Assembly: GCA_903898725.1 (NCBI GenBank)
Contig: CAIUGQ010000263.1
Span: 1-13,057, forward strand
Direction of reading: 5' to 3'
DNA: 13,057 nt
From: an uncultured Burkholderiales bacterium
GTDB lineage: Bacteria; Pseudomonadota; Gammaproteobacteria; Burkholderiales; Burkholderiaceae_E
In this document: positions 7,787 through 13,057 of the stretch, piece by piece
Position numbering within the stretch: position 1 is the first letter of the stretch
How the letters are laid out: each line of letters starts with the position of its first letter
Made by a program: the position numbers and the translations under genes
The notes under the pieces: model-generated
Databases searched by the model: none
What the model was told of the DNA's origin: nothing
The model's input: the letters and a program-made list of their open reading frames with translations, nothing else

Positions 7787-7795
7787 CTTAGTCGC
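7787..7795. promoter_or_regulatory. CTTAGTCGC motif upstream of the second giant gene
   Basis: This is identical to 2972-2980 and lies 115 bases before the ATG at 7902. The extended word CGACCCTTA (7782-7790) is repeated at 7866-7874, 28 bases before the start codon. That second copy lies within a small stem of GCGACC (7865-7870) and GGTCGC (7882-7887). This suggests two related sites for one regulator. Confidence 0.4.
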
Positions 7796-7797
7796 GT

Positions 7798-7843
7798 CCC
7801 GGTCGCCTGCCGGTCACGGTGATGGGCCGGGCAGGCGACCGGG
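7798..7843. repeat. 13-bp perfect inverted repeat in the leader of the second giant gene
   Basis: CCCGGTCGCCTGC (7798-7810) pairs perfectly with GCAGGCGACCGGG (7831-7843), and three more pairs form next to the loop with one bulged G. It starts two bases after CTTAGTCGC and ends 58 bases before the ATG. If transcribed it makes a very stable hairpin without a T-run. It could be an attenuator, an mRNA stabiliser, a terminator for the gene upstream, or an operator. Confidence 0.6.
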
Positions 7844-7901
7844 TCGACCAGCCATCGGCTCGGAGCGACCCTTACGGCCCAGGTCGCCCGATACTGGCCT
7901 G

Positions 7902-10900
7902 ATGGACCTGCCACGCCCGACCGGCCGCCGGGTGCCCCTGATCGAGGCGCTCGAGCCCCGACTGCTGTTCTCCGGCGACGCCGCCGGCGCGGCCGTCGGG
8001 GAGGCGATCGCGTGGGCGGCACCGGCCTCGGCTGCCGAGTCGGCCATCGCCTGGACGGCACCGGTCGCGGCCGACGCGTCGATGCAGGCTGCCGCGCCGC
8101 GCGAGCTGGCCGTGGTCGACGCCCGCGTGCCGGACGTCGGGCGACTGCTGCAGTCTCTCGACGCGCAGCGCGCCGCCGGCCGTCCGATCGACGTGCTGGT
8201 GCTCGGCGCCGGTGAGGATGCGCTGCAGGTGCTCGACGCGGAACTGGCTGCGGCCGACATTCCCTACCGTGCCGTTCACTTCTTCGGCCACGGCACCGCC
8301 GGCTCGATGCAGCTCGGTGCCACTTCGCTCGACCTGGCCACGGTCCGCGCGAACGCGGGCTCGATCGCCGGCTGGTCCGAGGGCCTGACCGGCGACGCCG
8401 ACCTGATGCTCTGGGGCTGCGACACCGGTGCCGGCACCGCGGGTGCCGTGCTGCTCGACGCGCTCGCCGACCTGACCGGGGCCGACGTCGCCGCCAGCGA
8501 CGACGCGACCGGGGGCCTGGCCTACGGCGCGGACTGGACGCTGGAAGTCGAGCGGGGTCCGATCGAGGCGCAGGCACCGATCGAGGCCGCGTTGCAGGCG
8601 TCGTTCGCGGGCGTGCTCGCGGCCGAAGCGCCGGCGGGCCCCGATGAAGTCGTGGTGCCGGCCGACAGCGGCGGGCGGCAGCTCGCCGGCAATGCCACCG
8701 GCAGCGTCGCGGTCTGGGTCGACGCGGACGACGGCGAGGTGTTCGCACAACGCTACGACGCCGCCGGCGCGAAGGCCGGCGGGACGATCACGGTCTCCGC
8801 GGGTGAAGGCCGCGCCGCTTCGGTCGCGATGGATGCCGATGGCGGCGCGTTCATCGTCGTCTGGCAGGACGGCACGGGCGCGACCGGCCAGATCCTGGCG
8901 CAGCGCTTCAGCGACGCGGGCGTCGCGGTGGGATCGGCGCTGTCGATCACGGCCGATGCGACCGACAACCCGATGCAGCCCGCGATCGCGATGAACGCGA
9001 ACGGCGACGCGGTCGTCGTCTGGGCGCAGGAGATGGGCAACGGCGGCGGCCGCACCGTCGACCTCGTCTATCGCCGCATCTCGTCCGCCGACGTGCTGGG
9101 CGACGTCACCGAACTGAGCCGGCCCAGCGAGGATGCCGGGACCCAGTCGCTGCCGTCGGTCGCCATGCAGAGCGACGGCGGGTTCGCGGTCGCGTTCCTC
9201 GATGCGAACGCTTCGAACTCGATCCGTGTCGTCGTGGTGGCGGACTCGGCCGATCCCAACAACGGCGTCGACTCGGTGCTGGTGTCCCAGACCGGCCAGA
9301 CCGCCAGCGTCGCACCGTCGATCGCGGTGCTGGCCGATGGCAACTACATCGTCGTGTGGAGCGCCACCCCGGGTGCACCGACCGACGCGACCGTGCAGGG
9401 CGCGGTGATCGACGTGGCCACGGTCGCCACCGGTGTTCGCGGTACCGTCTTCCAGGTGAGCCAGGCCGCTGTCACGGCCGGGCGCGCCAGCGTCGCCGTC
9501 GCCCCGGGCGGCGCCACCGGCACCCCGGTCGTGGTCTGGGAGCAGGCCGACAGCGACGGCCTCGGGCTGCGCGGACGCTTCGTCAGCACCGCGGGCAGTG
9601 CGCTCGGCGCCGAGTTCGCCATCAACCAGGCCACCGTCGGGGCGCAGCGGCACGCCTCGGCCGCGTTCGTGAATGGCGCGCTCCAGGTCCAGTGGACCGG
9701 TCCGTCGACCGACACGGTGCCGGTCGAGCAGACCTGGGTACGGACGATCAACGGCGAGCTCGCCGTGACCTGGCCGACCCTCGCGAAAACCTCGGAGTCC
9801 GACGGCACGACCGGCGGCACGACGCTGCAGGTGGCCCTGACGATGCCGCCCGACGGAACGGTCACGGTGCGGGTCACCGTGATCGGCAACGCCGTCGGCG
9901 CGAACGAGGCGACGGTCTACGACGGCGTGCTGGTCTTCGACGCGAGCAACTGGTACCTGCCTCGGACGGTCACGATCCGCGGCAACGAGGAGTCCCGCCG
10001 GGTGGACGACGGCGATCAGTCGTACACCGTGCGCGTCGCCGTCGACCCCGCAGCGACCATCGCGACCTGGGATGGCGTAGCGGCGCAGGAGCAGGTGTTC
10101 GTGAACACCGACAACGACACGTACAGCGAGTTCGTCGTGACCACGCTCGCGGACGTGGACGACGTCAACCGTGCGCCCGGCGCGCCGCTCACGCCGTACG
10201 CGCTGTGGCTGCACGAGCAGAACGGCGGCGCCGTGTCGCTGCGCGAGGCCATGCTCGCGTCGAACGCCGATCCCGGGTCCGACGACCAGATCCAGATCGC
10301 CCCCGCGGCGCGTGGCCCGTATCTGGCCGGCAGTTCGTCGGCCAGCGCACCCAGCGTCGCGGTCTGGGTCGATGCCACCACGAACGACGTCGTCGCGCAG
10401 CGTTACAACGCTGCGGGCACGGCGGTCGGTGCGTTGATCGAAGTCTCGGGCGCCGACGGCCGAAATCCGTCGGTCGCGATGGACCCCGACGGCGGCGGCT
10501 TCATCGTCGTCTGGCAGACCGGCACCAGCACCTCCGGGCAGCTCCTCGCGCAGCGCTATCTCGCCGACGGCACCGCATCGGGGGGGCAACTGCAGATCAC
10601 CTCCGGCGCGATCGCGATGCCGAGCGCGGCGACGGTCGCGATGAACGCGCACGGCGAGGCGGTCGTGGTGTGGGCGCAGGACGTCGTCGACGGCGCGAAT
10701 CACTCGGTCGACCTCGTGTATCGCCGGATCTCGTCGGGCGGCGTGCTCGATGGGGCCACGAACAACCTGCTGCAGTCGGACAAGCGCGGCGGGATCCAGA
10801 TGCTGCCGTCCGTCGCGATGCGCGAGGGCGGTGGTTTCGGCGTCACGTACATGGATGCGACAGGGGACGGCTCGGTCTGGGTCGTGGCGGTCCCCGACAC

Positions 10901-13057
10901 GGGCGCCGCCGCCGACGGGCAGGTGCCACAGCGGATCTCCGCGGTCGGTGCCACCGTCGCCGCGCCACCGTCGATCGCCGTCCTGTCCGACGGCCGCTAC
11001 GTCGTGGCCTGGAGCGGCGCGCCCACCGGCGCCGCCGCGGTCGTGCAGGCTGTGGTCGTCGACGGCGATGGGCTGCCCGGAACCGCCTTCCAGGTCAGTG
11101 ACGCCGCGTTCACCGCCGCCGCGGGACGCCCGTCGGTCGCGGTCGCCCACGGAGGCGGCGGCGTCGACACGATCGTGGTGGCGTGGCAGCAGGACAACGT
11201 CAGCGGCGTCGACGTGCGCGCGCGCGCGTTCACGGTCGGCGGCGTCGCGCACTACGACTCCGTCGCTGTCAGTACCGACACCTCGGGCGTGCCGCGGCAG
11301 GTGTCCGCCGCGATCGCCGGCGGGATGCTGCGGATGGGGTGGACCGGCCTGTCGAGCGACACGATACCGGTCGAGCAGACCTTCTTCCGGACGATGAGCG
11401 TCCCCACGCAGGACATCGTCGTGGTGTGGCCGACCGGTGCGGTCACCTCGGAGGCCGACGGCACGACCGGCGGCGTGACGCTGCAGGTGTCGCTCGCCGT
11501 GCCTCCGGTCGGAACCGTGACCGTCGTCGTCACCGTGTCGGACGACCGCGAGGCCGCGGTGTTCGGCGGCACACTGACGTTCGATGCGAACAACTGGAAC
11601 GTGCCGCAGACGGTGACGATCCGGGGTCTGGACGAGATGGCCCGACTGGTCGACGGCAACCGGGCCTACACGGTGTCGGCGGCGATCGTGCCGGCCGATT
11701 CGATCGCGTCGTGGCATGGCGTCGCGGCGCAGACCGCGACCTTCACCAACACCGACACCGATACGTACAGCGAGTTCGTCGTCAACACCACCGACGACGT
11801 CGACAACGTCCTGATGATCGAGGGCGGGACCCGGACCGCGGGCAGCGCGCTCACGCCGCGTGACCTGTGGCTGCATGCGCAGGCCGGCCACACCGTGTCG
11901 CTGCGCGAGGCGCTGCTCGCCGCGAACTACGCCGACGAGGCGGGGGACGCGCGCGACACCATCAGGTTCGCGCTCGGCGCGGGTACCCATCGCATCACGC
12001 TGGACGCTGCCCTGCCCGCCATCGTGCATGCGGTCGACATCGACGGCGGCGCACCTGCGACGCCGGGCGGACCGCTGAACGTCGAGCTGACCCCTGGGAG
12101 CGGCGTCGGCGGTGACGGCCTGGCGCTCGACCCCGGCAGCGACGGATCGCGCATCGCGCACCTGTCGATCGGCGGCTTCAGCGGCAATGCGGTGCTCGTG
12201 CGCTCGAGCGGCAACACCATCGAGGGCAATCACCTGGGCGTCGACGCGAGCGGCACCGGCGCGTTCGGCAACGGCCAGCGGGGCCTGTCGCTGCACGACG
12301 ACAACGATGCCGTCGCGGTGGCCGGCAACCTCGTTCGCGACAACGTGATCGGCTCGAACGAGGAAGGCGGCATTCGCATCCTCGGCGGCGAGGCCTCCGG
12401 CAACGTGGTCCAGGGCAACTTCATCGGGACGGACCGCAGCCTGACGCGGAACCTCGGCAACGGGTTCTCCGCGGGCACGGATCCGTTCGGCTACGGGATC
12501 CTGCTCACCAACGGCGCGCACGACAACATGATCGGCGGGGATCTCGCGGGCCAGAGGAACGTGCTGAGCCACAACGGCGATTTCGGCATCGTGCTCGGCA
12601 CAAGCTCGTCGCGCGACAACGCGCTGATCGCCAACGTCATCGATGCGGACGCGACGCCGATCGAGCGCCGGACCGAGGGGCGCACCGTCCCGACCCCGGT
12701 GCTGACCAACGCCCGTCCGGGCTCGAACGCCAGCACGACGCGGGTCGACGTGTCGCTCACCGGCACGGCGGGCGCGTACTACCGGCTCGACTTCTACGTC
12801 GACCGTACCGCGTTCGAGCCGGGGTCCACGCAGCCGGTCGACGCGCAGATCTGGATCAGTGGTGTCAGCACGCGGGTCGTCCAGTTGGGCTCGAACGGCC
12901 GGTGGTCCGGCACCGTCACGCTCACCGTCGCCCCGCAGTACACGATGGCGGTGGTCGCCACCGCCACCCGGACCGACAACGCGACGCCGACACCGACGTT
13001 CTACGAGACCTCCGCGCTGTCGGCGGCGAGCCGCGTGAACCAGGTGCCGGTCTTCGA
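7902..13057 (+). CDS. giant LEPR-XLL / DUF4347 protein with propeller, CSLREA and beta-helix modules, 3' end outside window
   Basis: From ATG at 7902 the frame stays open to the window end, giving at least 1718 residues. LEPRLLFSGD is at 17-26 after RPTGRR, and there is no hydrophobic signal peptide. DUF4347 lies at about 68-240 with His130-Gly and Gly-Cys173. Seven propeller-like motifs (about 258-620) are followed by a Calx-beta-like module (about 621-740, ending in a TNTDND-type motif) and a cut-short CSLREA-like module (about 740-807). The same set recurs: propeller about 808-1166, Calx-beta-like about 1167-1287, CSLREA-like from about 1288 with SLREALLAAN. A right-handed beta-helix of GN/IGTD/GI turns runs to about 1590, then an Ig-like domain continues past the end. 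It is a paralogue of the preceding gene over the first 600 or so residues. The ribosome binding site is weak. A role as a secreted or surface-displayed protein is inferred from the modules; a C-terminal anchor cannot be checked here. Confidence 0.92.
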   Translation, partial: MDLPRPTGRRVPLIEALEPRLLFSGDAAGAAVGEAIAWAAPASAAESAIAWTAPVAADASMQAAAPRELAVVDARVPDVGRLLQSLDAQRAAGRPIDVLVLGAGEDALQVLDAELAAADIPYRAVHFFGHGTAGSMQLGATSLDLATVRANAGSIAGWSEGLTGDADLMLWGCDTGAGTAGAVLLDALADLTGADVAASDDATGGLAYGADWTLEVERGPIEAQAPIEAALQASFAGVLAAEAPAGPDEVVVPADSGGRQLAGNATGSVAVWVDADDGEVFAQRYDAAGAKAGGTITVSAGEGRAASVAMDADGGAFIVVWQDGTGATGQILAQRFSDAGVAVGSALSITADATDNPMQPAIAMNANGDAVVVWAQEMGNGGGRTVDLVYRRISSADVLGDVTELSRPSEDAGTQSLPSVAMQSDGGFAVAFLDANASNSIRVVVVADSADPNNGVDSVLVSQTGQTASVAPSIAVLADGNYIVVWSATPGAPTDATVQGAVIDVATVATGVRGTVFQVSQAAVTAGRASVAVAPGGATGTPVVVWEQADSDGLGLRGRFVSTAGSALGAEFAINQATVGAQRHASAAFVNGALQVQWTGPSTDTVPVEQTWVRTINGELAVTWPTLAKTSESDGTTGGTTLQVALTMPPDGTVTVRVTVIGNAVGANEATVYDGVLVFDASNWYLPRTVTIRGNEESRRVDDGDQSYTVRVAVDPAATIATWDGVAAQEQVFVNTDNDTYSEFVVTTLADVDDVNRAPGAPLTPYALWLHEQNGGAVSLREAMLASNADPGSDDQIQIAPAARGPYLAGSSSASAPSVAVWVDATTNDVVAQRYNAAGTAVGALIEVSGADGRNPSVAMDPDGGGFIVVWQTGTSTSGQLLAQRYLADGTASGGQLQITSGAIAMPSAATVAMNAHGEAVVVWAQDVVDGANHSVDLVYRRISSGGVLDGATNNLLQSDKRGGIQMLPSVAMREGGGFGVTYMDATGDGSVWVVAVPDTGAAADGQVPQRISAVGATVAAPPSIAVLSDGRYVVAWSGAPTGAAAVVQAVVVDGDGLPGTAFQVSDAAFTAAAGRPSVAVAHGGGGVDTIVVAWQQDNVSGVDVRARAFTVGGVAHYDSVAVSTDTSGVPRQVSAAIAGGMLRMGWTGLSSDTIPVEQTFFRTMSVPTQDIVVVWPTGAVTSEADGTTGGVTLQVSLAVPPVGTVTVVVTVSDDREAAVFGGTLTFDANNWNVPQTVTIRGLDEMARLVDGNRAYTVSAAIVPADSIASWHGVAAQTATFTNTDTDTYSEFVVNTTDDVDNVLMIEGGTRTAGSALTPRDLWLHAQAGHTVSLREALLAANYADEAGDARDTIRFALGAGTHRITLDAALPAIVHAVDIDGGAPATPGGPLNVELTPGSGVGGDGLALDPGSDGSRIAHLSIGGFSGNAVLVRSSGNTIEGNHLGVDASGTGAFGNGQRGLSLHDDNDAVAVAGNLVRDNVIGSNEEGGIRILGGEASGNVVQGNFIGTDRSLTRNLGNGFSAGTDPFGYGILLTNGAHDNMIGGDLAGQRNVLSHNGDFGIVLGTSSSRDNALIANVIDADATPIERRTEGRTVPTPVLTNARPGSNASTTRVDVSLTGTAGAYYRLDFYVDRTAFEPGSTQPVDAQIWISGVSTRVVQLGSNGRWSGTVTLTVAPQYTMAVVATATRTDNATPTPTFYETSALSAASRVNQVPVF
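8682..11993 (+). repeat. internal tandem duplication of about 1.64 kb inside the second giant gene
   Basis: Copy 1 is about 8682-10322 and copy 2 about 10323-11993. Landmarks recur at constant offsets: LAG before the first propeller motif (8682 and 10323, offset 1641) and the TYSEFVV segment (10119 and 11763, offset 1644). Protein similarity is clear over the full length, but DNA identity is lower than in the 330-base repeats, so the event is older. Copy 1 ends within its CSLREA-like module and joins directly to a new propeller unit, marking the junction. Confidence 0.85.

Noticed and set aside
7872..12572. 1566-residue open frame on the minus strand
   Set aside because: It lies antisense to the + strand gene starting at 7902, is His/Asp/Arg-rich without domain patterns, and results from G/C-rich third positions. 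The + frame has clear LEPR, DUF4347 and repeat motifs.
3055..13057. RTX calcium-binding nonapeptides or a type I secretion C-terminus
   Set aside because: I found no GGxGxDxUx series in either giant. The first ends in a membrane segment; the second's C-terminus is outside the window.

Overview
The window is very GC-rich DNA with strong G/C bias at codon third positions. It holds four genes on the + strand, tightly spaced, with no RNA genes, CRISPR array or insertion sequence that I can see. The gene types (SecA paralogue, periplasmic adaptor with a Sec signal peptide, LEPR-XLL/DUF4347 giant proteins) point to a high-GC Gram-negative bacterium, most likely a proteobacterium. The genus cannot be fixed from this sequence.

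Layout. 1-1895: the 3' part of a compact SecA-like ATPase whose start lies before the window. 1913-2914: a secreted periplasmic adaptor (HlyD/RND membrane-fusion type) that starts with TTG 17 bases after the SecA-like stop. 2915-3054: a regulatory gap. 3055-7725: a 1556-residue protein with an N-terminal LEPRLLFS motif, a DUF4347 domain, a seven-motif propeller-like unit, three near-identical 110-residue cadherin-like repeats, further Ig-like domains, a long low-complexity linker and a C-terminal membrane segment. 7726-7901: a second regulatory gap with strong inverted repeats. 7902-13057 and beyond: a second giant LEPRLLFS/DUF4347 protein, at least 1718 residues. It holds two copies of a block of about 550 residues (propeller-like unit, Calx-beta-like module, CSLREA-like module), then a beta-helix and an Ig-like domain, and runs off the window end. 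Its frame is open throughout and it is the true gene of this region.

How the genes may work together (inference). A SecA-type motor that appears to lack most of the canonical C-terminal scaffold, a periplasmic adaptor and two giant surface-type proteins sit together. The giants share an unusual N-terminus with no hydrophobic signal peptide. This fits a dedicated export and assembly locus in which the SecA-like ATPase handles the LEPR-XLL proteins. The DUF4347 domains carry a His-Gly/Gly-Cys pair 43 residues apart, as in clan CD cysteine peptidases, so the giants may also process themselves. Both giants are preceded by the same 9-base word, CTTAGTCGC, followed by an inverted repeat, suggesting shared control.
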